Assembly: GCF_000152805.1 (NCBI RefSeq)
Contig: NZ_CH902578.1
Coordinates: forward strand, 1,852,231-1,916,230
Origin: Maritimibacter alkaliphilus HTCC2654
GTDB lineage: Bacteria; Pseudomonadota; Alphaproteobacteria; Rhodobacterales; Rhodobacteraceae
Direction of reading: 5' to 3'
DNA: 64,000 nt
Below the pieces are notes generated by a model. The model had not been told where the DNA came from. It saw only the letters and a program-made list of their open reading frames with translations, and searched no databases. Of this stretch, positions 56,165 to 62,384 are shown piece after piece. Position numbers and translations under genes: made by a program. Positions within the stretch are counted from its first letter, which is position 1. Each line of letters begins with the position of its first letter.

Positions 56165-57022
56165 ATGTCCTTTTCTATCACGGGCAAGACCGTCATCGTC
56201 ACGGGCGCCGCCAATGGCGTCGGCCTGGCCATCGCCCGCCATCTGGCCGAGTCCGGCGCCAACGTCATGTGCGCCGACATGGACGAGGTGAAGCTGGCCG
56301 AGGAATTCGGCTCCAACCCCGATATGGACGTGCTGCCCGCCGCCGGGGCCGACCCGGTCGAGGAGGAAGCCTCGAAGGCGCGCATCTTCGCGGGCGACCT
56401 GCGCGAAAAGCTGACCATCGCCAATCTGCTGTCGGCCACAATCGACGCCTTCGACCGGGTCGACATTCTCGTCAACGCCTCGCGTCAGGTGATCGCGATG
56501 GACCCGCTGGACAGCGAAGACAAGACCGTCGAAACCCTGATCGACCAGAACCTGATGACCGCGCTCAAGCTCAGTCAGGCCGTCGCCAAGCGGATGATCC
56601 AGCAGGCGAAGGACGAGGATGCCGAAGAGCCGCCGCAGTCCATCGGTGCCATCGTCAACCTGACCTCGATTGCCGCGACACGCACCCGGCCCGCGCTGAT
56701 GGGGTTCTCGATCGCATCGGCCGCGCTGGAACAGATGACCCGCTCCATGGCCGTCGCGCTCGCCCCGCACAAGATCCGGGTGAACGCGGTCGGCTTCGGT
56801 TCGGTCATGTCGACGAGCCTGCGCGAAGCCTGCGCGGCCGATCCGAACCTGCGCGAAGAGGTCATCCACGGCACCCCGCTGGGCCGCATCGCCGAGGCGA
56901 GCGAGGTGGCGGAAGCCGTTCATTTCCTCGCCGCCGATGCCTCGCGCTTCATGACCGGACAGGTGGTGATGGTCGACGGTGGGCGCACGGTGATCGACGT
57001 GGTGGACAGCGACCGGCACTAG
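56165..57022 (+). CDS. Degenerate short-chain dehydrogenase/reductase (SDR) family protein
   Basis: 285 residues. Rossmann start GKTVIVTGAANGVGLAIARH with the TGxxxGxG NAD(P) loop, and C-terminal GQVVMVDGGRTV. The usual active site is missing: the NNAG block reads DILVNASRQV, and the YxxxK motif aligns with FSIAS in LMGFSIASAALEQMTRS (Tyr to Phe, Lys to Ser). The Ser of the catalytic triad (NLTSIAA) is kept. Dinucleotide binding is plausible, normal SDR catalysis is doubtful. Starts 39 bp after the methyltransferase gene. Confidence 0.82.
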   Translation: MSFSITGKTVIVTGAANGVGLAIARHLAESGANVMCADMDEVKLAEEFGSNPDMDVLPAAGADPVEEEASKARIFAGDLREKLTIANLLSATIDAFDRVDILVNASRQVIAMDPLDSEDKTVETLIDQNLMTALKLSQAVAKRMIQQAKDEDAEEPPQSIGAIVNLTSIAATRTRPALMGFSIASAALEQMTRSMAVALAPHKIRVNAVGFGSVMSTSLREACAADPNLREEVIHGTPLGRIAEASEVAEAVHFLAADASRFMTGQVVMVDGGRTVIDVVDSDRH

Positions 57023-57209
57023 CCCCGGCGAACGGGTCCGCGCCTTCGGACCGTCCTGGACAAGCGGTCGGACCCGCGCCGCGCGCCGGGTTTCCGGCCG
57101 GTTCATCCGGCAGGCAAACCCCCTGTTCAGGGGGATGTGTCAACGCCCTGCGAAACCCTATCCATAAGGCGATGCGCCGCCTGCGGTGCACAGCACCAAG
57201 GGGGTTTCC

Positions 57210-57920
57210 ATGAATCATTCCAGACGCATTCTCGCGGCCACGGCCGCACTCGCGGCAGCGACGTCCATGTCGGGCTGTGCGCTCTTCGGTATCGGGCCGG
57301 ACGGGTCCACCGCCGACCCGGTGGCGACCGCAGCCCTGGCGGTCCAGACCCGCGACGATTTCAACGCCTTGGCCAGCGTGGATTCGACGCTGCCCACGAG
57401 CGGTGAAGCCAATTACTCGGGCTTCATGGCGGGTGTCGTGAAGGACACGCAGTTCACCGGCGGCAACCCGACCCAGATCGGGCGCATGCTGGTCGGCGAC
57501 GCGAATTTCGAGGTCGCATTCATGGCCAGCGACGTCGACTTCTCGGGCACGGTCAGCAACATCCTCGCCAAGGACGAGACCGACCAGAACGAGTTCTACA
57601 TCGCCCTCACCTCCGGCACGGCAGCCGACGTTCAGGCGCTTCTCGAAACCTATGACGGCACCAGCGGCGAGCTGACCTTCACCAACGGTCGACTCGACAC
57701 GCCGGTCGGCACCACCAAGAACATCACGTCCAACGTGTCGGGCACGGTCACGCACAACGGCGACGCCATCGAATTCGGCGGCACCACCCGGGGCTATTTC
57801 ATCGGCGCCAACGGAGAAGGCATGTTCGTGAACGCGGAGACGCACGAAGGGCTGACCATCAAGGAAAACGGCGTCGACCGTTTCGGCGACTTCGGCATCC
57901 GGCTCGTCGAAACGAACTGA
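57210..57920 (+). CDS. Lipoprotein with transferrin-binding-protein-like beta domain
   Basis: 236 residues from the ATG at 57210. Lipoprotein signal RRILAATAALAAATSMSGC, lipobox MSGC. The mature part is beta-rich and Gly/Thr/Asn-rich: TLPTSGEANYSGFMAG, FEVAFMASDVDFSGTVSNIL, GTVTHNGDAIEFGGTTRGYF and IGANGEGMF. This style (YxG repeated strands, short FxG turns) resembles TbpB/factor H-binding-type barrels. It is a paralogue of the next gene. Ligand unknown; domain assignment tentative. Confidence 0.72.
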   Translation: MNHSRRILAATAALAAATSMSGCALFGIGPDGSTADPVATAALAVQTRDDFNALASVDSTLPTSGEANYSGFMAGVVKDTQFTGGNPTQIGRMLVGDANFEVAFMASDVDFSGTVSNILAKDETDQNEFYIALTSGTAADVQALLETYDGTSGELTFTNGRLDTPVGTTKNITSNVSGTVTHNGDAIEFGGTTRGYFIGANGEGMFVNAETHEGLTIKENGVDRFGDFGIRLVETN

Positions 57921-58059
57921 TCCGGCGACGGCCCCGGTGCGATAAGGATCGGGGCCACGCCTGCGGACGATGGACAAATCCCGCTGAACATCCTAGAGTT
58001 GTAGCGGGGATACATGCCTAGCGCATGGGATGAGGGCCGAACGACCCGAAAGGGATGCC

Positions 58060-58707
58060 ATGTCCTGTGCCCGTGCCCTGCCCTTCGTCCTTCTTCTGTC
58101 CGCCTGCGCCGCCCAGTCCGGCAGCAACGCTTCGCCCGAGGTCATCGCAAACAGCGTCGCCGACGTCATCGCCGACCTGTCGGGCGTCGGAGCGGCGCCC
58201 GCCACCATGCCCACCTCGGGCGGCGCGACCTATACCGGCTACGCGACCGCCTTCGTCAAGGAAACGATCACCGATCAGATCGGGCGTCAGCTTGTCGGAA
58301 CCGCCGCGCTGGATGCGACCTTCACGGCGGCGGGGGCCCGGATCGACGGCTCGGTCGGCAACATGCTCGGCAAGACCGGGGTGAACCAGACCGAGCTGTT
58401 CAGCGCGATCCAGAACGGGCACGCGGGCGACATCGAAGACATCCTCGCCGACTACAGCGAGGCGACGGGCCAGATCGCGGTGGAAAGCACCGGCGCAAGC
58501 GGGGCCAATTTCGAGGTGACGATCGACGGCACGATCACGCATGACGGCGACGCGCTGCATTTCGACGGGCGTGGCACCGGCAATTTCTCGGGCGACGGGG
58601 CGACGGGCGTTCAGGTCACGGGCACCGCAGGGGGCGCGGGGAACATGACGCTGACCGAAAACAACGCGCTGCGCGCCGGAACGCTTGCTGTGGTCGCGGC
58701 ACAGTAG
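58060..58707 (+). CDS. Lipoprotein, paralogue of the preceding gene
   Basis: 215 residues from the ATG at 58060, in-frame ATG at 58030 being less suitable. Signal ARALPFVLLLSAC, lipobox LSAC. Shares with the gene upstream TMPTSGGATYTGYATAFVKE, DQIGRQLVGTAALDATF, IDGSVGNMLGKTGVNQTELF and the ILADYSEATGQI block, so it arose by tandem duplication and divergence. C-terminus is Gly/Thr-rich beta. hemF follows 57 bp later on the same strand. Confidence 0.72.
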   Translation: MSCARALPFVLLLSACAAQSGSNASPEVIANSVADVIADLSGVGAAPATMPTSGGATYTGYATAFVKETITDQIGRQLVGTAALDATFTAAGARIDGSVGNMLGKTGVNQTELFSAIQNGHAGDIEDILADYSEATGQIAVESTGASGANFEVTIDGTITHDGDALHFDGRGTGNFSGDGATGVQVTGTAGGAGNMTLTENNALRAGTLAVVAAQ

Positions 58708-58764
58708 TCCATTTACCTGCGCGGACGCTTGGCATAGGCAAGGCCCGTTGCAGGAGGACCGCCG

Positions 58765-59655
58765 ATGACCGACATGATGGACGACCAGAAAGCCCGCGCA
58801 AGCGCGTGGTTCCGGGACTTGCGCGACCAGATCGTCGCGGCCTTCGAGGCGCTGGAAGACAGCCAGACGACCGGACCCTTCGCCGAAAACGCCCCGGGCC
58901 GGTTCGAGGTCAAGTCGACCACCCGCACCTCCGACGACGGCTCGGACGCGGGCGGCGGTCTGATGTCGGTCATGCGCGGCGGGCGCGTGTTCGAAAAGGT
59001 CGGCGTCAACATCTCGACCGTCTACGGCGTGCTGGGCGAGGCGGCCCAGAAAAGCATGGCCGCGCGCGGCGTGCCGGGGATCGAGGCGGACCCCAGCTTC
59101 TGGGCCTCGGGCATTTCGCTCGTCGCGCATATGCAAAACCCCCACAGCCCGGCGGTGCATATGAACACGCGGATGTTCTGGACCCCCGGCGCATGGTGGT
59201 TCGGCGGTGGTGCCGACCTGAACCCCTGCATCGAATACGACGAGGACACGGCGCATTTCCACGCCGCGATGAAGGCGGGCTGCGACCCGCACGACCCGGC
59301 CTATTACGACCGCTACAAGGCCTGGGCGGACGAGTATTTCTACATCCCGCACCGCCGCCGCGCGCGCGGTGTCGGCGGCATATTCTACGACGACCACAAC
59401 ACCGGCGACTGGGAGGCCGACTTCGCCTTCACACAGGACGTCGGGCGCGCCTTCCTCCCCGCCTTCCTGCCGGTGACGGAGAAGCGCCGCGACACGCCCT
59501 GGGACGCCGCCGACAAGGACACGCAACTCGTGCACCGGGGCCTCTATGCCGAATACAACCTCGTCTACGACCGCGGCACCAAATTCGGCCTCGCCACCAG
59601 CCACGACCCGGACGCCGTCCTGATGAGCCTGCCCCCGCTCGCCAAGTGGGTGTGA
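58765..59655 (+). CDS. hemF: Aerobic coproporphyrinogen III oxidase HemF
   Basis: 296 residues, GCAGGAGG before the ATG. Hallmarks: GVNISTVYGVLGEAAQKS, FWASGISLVAHMQNPHSPAV, HMNTRMFWTPGAWWFGGGAD (metal-binding His and Asp), FYIPHRRRARGVGGIFYDDH and RGTKFGLATSHDPDAVLMSL. HemF converts coproporphyrinogen III to protoporphyrinogen IX with O2. With hemN in the same window the cell can do this step with or without oxygen. Confidence 0.97.
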   Translation: MTDMMDDQKARASAWFRDLRDQIVAAFEALEDSQTTGPFAENAPGRFEVKSTTRTSDDGSDAGGGLMSVMRGGRVFEKVGVNISTVYGVLGEAAQKSMAARGVPGIEADPSFWASGISLVAHMQNPHSPAVHMNTRMFWTPGAWWFGGGADLNPCIEYDEDTAHFHAAMKAGCDPHDPAYYDRYKAWADEYFYIPHRRRARGVGGIFYDDHNTGDWEADFAFTQDVGRAFLPAFLPVTEKRRDTPWDAADKDTQLVHRGLYAEYNLVYDRGTKFGLATSHDPDAVLMSLPPLAKWV

Positions 59656-59719
59656 GACGGCAGAGGGGGGCTGTCTGCCCCCCACGGCGGCAAGCCGCCG
59701 TTCCCCCCGAAGGTTTCCG

Positions 59720-59776
59720 GAAACAGAGAAGGGGCGGCCGTTAACCTTAATGCGCCCGCCCCCTCTTCTCTGTTTC
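59720..59776. repeat. Long imperfect palindrome downstream of hemF
   Basis: GAAACAGAGAAG (59720-59731) pairs perfectly with CTTCTCTGTTTC (59765-59776), and GGGGCGG (59731-59737) can extend the helix with CCGCCCC (59756-59762), giving about 18 bp with a small bulge. Downstream of hemF it probably serves as terminator or as a rhodobacterial intergenic palindrome. The IS1595-family element is inserted at its right foot, its target duplication covering the last arm bases. Confidence 0.7.
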
Positions 59777-59780
59777 AAAA
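59773..59780. repeat. Target site duplication, left copy
   Basis: TTTCAAAA directly before the left end of the element, identical to 62238-62245 directly after the right end. Eight bp is the duplication length known for the IS1595 family. Confidence 0.93.
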
Positions 59781-59803
59781 GGGGCCTACATACTTAACTA
59801 GCC
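59781..59803 (+). repeat. Terminal inverted repeat, left end
   Basis: Starts GGGGCCTACATACTTAACTA and ends GCC. It differs from the reverse complement of the right end at two positions (C/T at position 9, A/G at position 17). Confidence 0.93.
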
Positions 59804-59817
59804 GCAATGACGGCTAG
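59798..59817. repeat. Subterminal hairpin, left end
   Basis: CTAGCCG (59798-59804) and CGGCTAG (59811-59817), perfect 7-bp arms around CAATGA, overlapping the inner end of the terminal repeat. A hairpin of the same kind sits at the same place at the right end (62189-62220). Possibly part of the transposase recognition site. Confidence 0.7.
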
Positions 59818-59868
59818 ATCGGTTTTCCTAGACACCAAATTCCGCCTAATGATAGGAACGTTTAGGGA

Positions 59869-60137
59869 GTGACGGCTACCATCTTCTTACGTGTCCCTTG
59901 GCCTAGACAACCTTAGCGGGACGGGTAGGAACGGCAGTGCGAGACCACGTATTCCCACTTTCCAAACCGAAACCGGGTGTATGAGCAAACGCTCACCGGT
60001 TTCGGCCATACACACGCTACCATATTAGGCTCCTTCGTGCGATCCGGGTATGTCCCGGCCCACTGGGGCCACCCCTTGCGCCCCCAGAACTACTGCTTAT
60101 CGGGCGTGGAGCTATATATGGTGACGGTAGCCGTCTC
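59869..60137 (-). ncRNA. Candidate structured RNA of the transposon
   Basis: GACGGCTACC (59871-59880) and GGTAGCCGTC (60126-60135) are perfect complements closing a 265-nt domain. Inside it: TACGTG / CACGTA (59888-59893, 59946-59951); GTCCC / GGGAC (59893-59897, 59918-59922); a strong 10-bp stem CCGAAACCGG / CCGGTTTCGG (59967-59976, 59996-60005) with TGAGC-AAAC-GCTCA nested in it; CCGGG / CCCGG (60044-60048, 60054-60058); CTGGGG / CCCCAG (60063-60068, 60082-60087). GTGTATG (59977-59983) can also pair with CATACAC (60007-60013). The strand is uncertain; a promoter-like sequence favours minus, the same strand as the passenger gene. I recognise no known RNA family. Confidence 0.5.
59913..60023 (-). 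CDS. Possible 36-residue small ORF inside the structured region
   Basis: On the minus strand AAGGAG (complement of 60030-60035) stands six bases before an ATG (60021-60023) that opens a 36-codon frame: MVACVWPKPVSVCSYTRFRF then GKWEYVVSHCRSYPSR, stop TAA at 59913-59915. Cationic, with three cysteines. The good ribosome binding site is the only support; the frame also spans the strongest hairpin of the candidate RNA and may be fortuitous. Confidence 0.25.
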   Translation of the reverse strand: MVACVWPKPVSVCSYTRFRFGKWEYVVSHCRSYPSR

Positions 60138-60141
60138 TTAA

Positions 60142-60171
60142 CCTATATCGAATCGCAGGATTGCGTGTCGA
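60142..60171 (-). promoter_or_regulatory. Promoter-like sequence in front of the candidate RNA
   Basis: Minus strand, just past the P63C stop: TCGACA (complement of 60166-60171) and TATAGG (complement of 60142-60147), 18 bases apart, a moderate sigma70-type match. Transcription would begin near 60135, at the first base of the 10-bp closing helix of the structured region. Confidence 0.35.
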
Positions 60172-60206
60172 GTCATATCTTGTTCTTGATGCGTTCGCGG
60201 TTTGGG

Positions 60207-61235
60207 CTATCGGTCGTCGTCCAGTAGCAGTTCTAACTGCGTCCCCTTCTTGGGGAAGGCGCGATCTAGCATGGTTTTGAACTGTTCCCATGTGGCCGAT
60301 GCCCGCATGAGGCCAATAACAGCGTGCAGGTGCTGTGCTAGTGCCGGGTGCCCGATATCTTCAGTGAGAAATTGGTGATGGCGTCTCAAACGCCCCCCAT
60401 CGTCCTTTGTTGGGTTCATGGCTTGCAGCTCTTCGAGGATGCCGGGGGCTAGGCGTTCATAGACAATGTCGTTTGTGTATTTTCCGACCACGCCCGGCCT
60501 AGCGACCGACATTGCATTCCAACTCCATCCGCGAAGCCTGAATATCTCGCGATAGAAAGCATCGGGGAACCGCTTAGCCCATGCGGCAAATTCCTTTTGC
60601 AGGTATTTGTCCAAAATCGCCTGAAGGGCGTCATGGTCTCGGGTGTTTTGGTATCCTGTGGCTTCGTCAACGAGGCCGATGATGCCAAGGTCCGCAAGAC
60701 CGCGCATAACGATTTCCGCTGCTTGGGCCCTGTCCGCCTGCTGCGGATTAAGGACCCCATCCTGTCTAGCCTGTAGCCATATGTTGCAGATTTCAGGAAG
60801 TGCTTCGGCTGGATAGCCTTCCGCCTCGGTGTCTCCAGATTTATAAGTTATCGGCTTGAGGGGCCCGTCCATTAACTCCTTGGAAATGTATGGCAAAAGA
60901 CTTTTTGATGCCAGAAAGACGGGCATATGGGCCCCGTCTTTCTCTGCCTCTGTTTTCAATCTCTTTGCTGCACCGCTGCGACCGCCAAGGACGCTGGCAA
61001 TTCCGTGCCCAGACAGAACTCTACGACCGTCTTTCAAGACCGCGCAGGGAATCTCGACGGGCCCAATCCTGAGCTTGCCCCGATGCGTTGCCTCATTGTC
61101 AGCGAGGGCGTCCCTTTCAGACGCAGGAATAATCTCAGGCCCGGATGATGCTTTAAGGCGCGGTGCTACCTTGCTCACAACTTCCTCAAAGTTGGCGTCG
61201 ATAGGTTCGATGATGTCTTTCTTCTCATCAGGCAT
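60207..61235 (-). CDS. P63C-domain protein, transposon passenger
   Basis: 342 residues. The C-terminal two thirds match the P63C domain as I know it from phage and mobile-element proteins: IIGLVDEATGYQNTRDHDAL (residues 185-204), LQKEFAAWAKRFPDAFYREI (212-231), VVGKYTNDIVYERLAPGILE (249-268) and HHQFLTEDIGHPALAQHLHA (286-305). The N-terminal 50 residues are acidic and probably disordered; residues 60-135 form a separate small domain (IPCAVLKDGRRVLSGHGIAS). P63C is known mainly from virus and phage regulators that shuffle with KilA-N/Bro-N domains; its biochemical role is unknown. The ATG lies inside the transposase stop region with AGGAGG eight bases upstream, so its translation is coupled to the transposase. 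Confidence 0.85.
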   Translation of the reverse strand: MPDEKKDIIEPIDANFEEVVSKVAPRLKASSGPEIIPASERDALADNEATHRGKLRIGPVEIPCAVLKDGRRVLSGHGIASVLGGRSGAAKRLKTEAEKDGAHMPVFLASKSLLPYISKELMDGPLKPITYKSGDTEAEGYPAEALPEICNIWLQARQDGVLNPQQADRAQAAEIVMRGLADLGIIGLVDEATGYQNTRDHDALQAILDKYLQKEFAAWAKRFPDAFYREIFRLRGWSWNAMSVARPGVVGKYTNDIVYERLAPGILEELQAMNPTKDDGGRLRRHHQFLTEDIGHPALAQHLHAVIGLMRASATWEQFKTMLDRAFPKKGTQLELLLDDDR

Positions 61236-62154
61236 TGGTCAGCCTCCTGTATGTCAGTCGCTTGCCGTCCATGCGGTCGATTGTCATGTTGATGAAATCC
61301 ATGGTGCCGACCTGCGACGTGTTATGGCGGAATGAGTATTCCTTGATGTAGCGATGAAGGTGCTTGGCACTCATGTAGTGGTAGATGCCGATGTAGCCGC
61401 GCTTCAGCAGAGACCAGAAGCTTTCGATGCCGTTGGTATGCGCCATGTCGCGGACATACTCGCCAGCAGAGTGATTAATCCGAATGTGACGGTAGCCCGC
61501 GCCCGTCAGTCCAATGTAACCGCCGTGAGTGTCCGTGACGACGGTTGCCCCCTTCTTGCAGTGTTGGCGAACGAACTTCTCAAGGGTCGCAGCCTTGGTG
61601 TTTTCAACCACTACGGCGCGGACCTGACCAACTTCATCGCGGACACCAACAACCGCAGTCTTGCCAACCGCGCCACGACCAGCGCGAAGTTTCTTGTCGG
61701 CATGTTTGTTCTTTTCGCGCCCCCCAATGTAGGTTTCGTCAACCTGCATCTGGCCGTCCATGTGATCGTCACGATCCTTCAGCCACGTCTCTCGGATGCG
61801 CTGGGCGAGGAACCACGCGGTTTTCTGCGTGACCCCCAGTTCACGGGCCATCTGAGTGCTCGGTATGCCCTTACGGGCGCTGGTGAGCATGAAGATAGCA
61901 AGAAGCCACTTCTGAAGGGGAAGGCGGCTCTCAGCCAACACGGTGCCCGTGCGGACGCTGAAATGCTTCCGGCAGTCCTTGCAGCGGTAGGGCATGGGCT
62001 TATGGTCTTTGCACTCGGTCACACTGACCGAACCACAGTGGCCGCAAACCGGCTCATCGCCCCAGCGGCGCGCCTCGAAAAACCTGCGGGCGGCTTCCTC
62101 ATCCGGGAACTTCTTGAAGAACTCGAAGGTGGAGAGGGTTTCGGGTTTGGACAT
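61228..62154 (-). CDS. IS1595-family transposase (ISXO2-like)
   Basis: 308 residues. An N-terminal zinc ribbon (Cys37-X2-Cys40 in VCGHCG, Cys58-X2-Cys61 in CKDC) is followed by a helix-turn-helix-like segment (STQMARELGVTQKTAWFLAQ) and an ISXO2-type catalytic domain: Asp139 in VDETYIGG, Asp208 in VVTDTHGGYIG, then HTNGIESFWSLLKRG with Asn241, Glu244 and Lys251, fitting the DD(N/E)K pattern of IS1595. It is full length and uninterrupted. AAGGAG precedes the ATG, but both lie in a hairpin (62151-62179). It would catalyse movement of the whole element. Confidence 0.95.
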   Translation of the reverse strand: MSKPETLSTFEFFKKFPDEEAARRFFEARRWGDEPVCGHCGSVSVTECKDHKPMPYRCKDCRKHFSVRTGTVLAESRLPLQKWLLAIFMLTSARKGIPSTQMARELGVTQKTAWFLAQRIRETWLKDRDDHMDGQMQVDETYIGGREKNKHADKKLRAGRGAVGKTAVVGVRDEVGQVRAVVVENTKAATLEKFVRQHCKKGATVVTDTHGGYIGLTGAGYRHIRINHSAGEYVRDMAHTNGIESFWSLLKRGYIGIYHYMSAKHLHRYIKEYSFRHNTSQVGTMDFINMTIDRMDGKRLTYRRLTNA

Positions 62155-62179
62155 GATGCAAGCTCCTTCTGCATCATGT
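62151..62179 (-). promoter_or_regulatory. Hairpin holding the transposase start codon and ribosome binding site
   Basis: ACATGATGCA (62151-62160) and TGCATCATGT (62170-62179) are perfect 10-bp inverted repeats separated by nine bases. On the mRNA the AAGGAG ribosome binding site fills the loop and the AUG start codon lies in the 3' arm. This should reduce transposase translation, as RBS-masking structures do in other insertion sequences. Confidence 0.75.
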
Positions 62180-62188
62180 TTAATCTAA

Positions 62189-62220
62189 CTAGCCATCCGC
62201 CGCAAGAGATTTTTGGCTAG
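62189..62220. repeat. Subterminal hairpin, right end
   Basis: CTAGCCA (62189-62195) and TGGCTAG (62214-62220), perfect 7-bp arms around 18 bases, overlapping the inner end of the right terminal repeat. Mirrors the hairpin at the left end. Confidence 0.65.
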
Positions 62221-62237
62221 CTAAGTATATAGGCCCC
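62215..62237 (-). repeat. Terminal inverted repeat, right end
   Basis: On the minus strand reads GGGGCCTATATACTTAGCTA then GCC; 21 of 23 positions match the left end. Confidence 0.93.
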
Positions 62238-62245
62238 TTTCAAAA
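62238..62245. repeat. Target site duplication, right copy
   Basis: TTTCAAAA, identical to the copy at 59773-59780. From here to the dnaX start (62246-62384) I see only a possible GC-rich hairpin (GGGGGCAGCGCCCCC at 62280-62294). Confidence 0.93.
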
Positions 62246-62384
62246 AACCTCGGGGGAGTCGGCCAGCTTGCTGGACGACGGGGGCAGCGCCCCCTGACGG
62301 CGAAAGCGCGGGATCGGGCGGCAAGGTCCGGTGGACGCCCGTCCGGCCAGCCACTAAATTCGACCAGACTCACCCGGAGGCCAA

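Larger units (their letters stand above)
59781..62237 (-). mobile_element. Complete IS1595-family transposon with P63C passenger gene and structured non-coding region
   Basis: 2457 bp bounded by 23-bp inverted repeats (59781-59803 and 62215-62237, 21/23 identical, ends GGGGCC) and an 8-bp target duplication TTTCAAAA. Reading on the minus strand: terminal repeat, transposase (61228-62154), P63C-domain gene (60207-61235, overlapping by 8 bp), then about 425 bp of non-coding DNA with strong inverted repeats, then the other terminal repeat. Base composition is visibly less GC-rich than the flanking hemF and dnaX genes, consistent with transfer. Intact frames and a perfect duplication suggest recent, possibly still active, insertion. 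Confidence 0.95.

Noticed and set aside
59781-60206. Possible group II intron fragment or tRNA-like element in the transposon tail
   Set aside because: No domain V-like hairpin, no reverse transcriptase and no cloverleaf; the stems do not match these classes.
60207-61235. P63C gene as an antitoxin, toxin or resistance gene
   Set aside because: No paired small gene, no nuclease or resistance motif visible; only the P63C domain can be supported.
62280-62294. GC-rich palindrome GGGGGCAGCGCCCCC upstream of dnaX as a terminator
   Set aside because: No T-run follows; could be part of a promoter or leader, too little to call.
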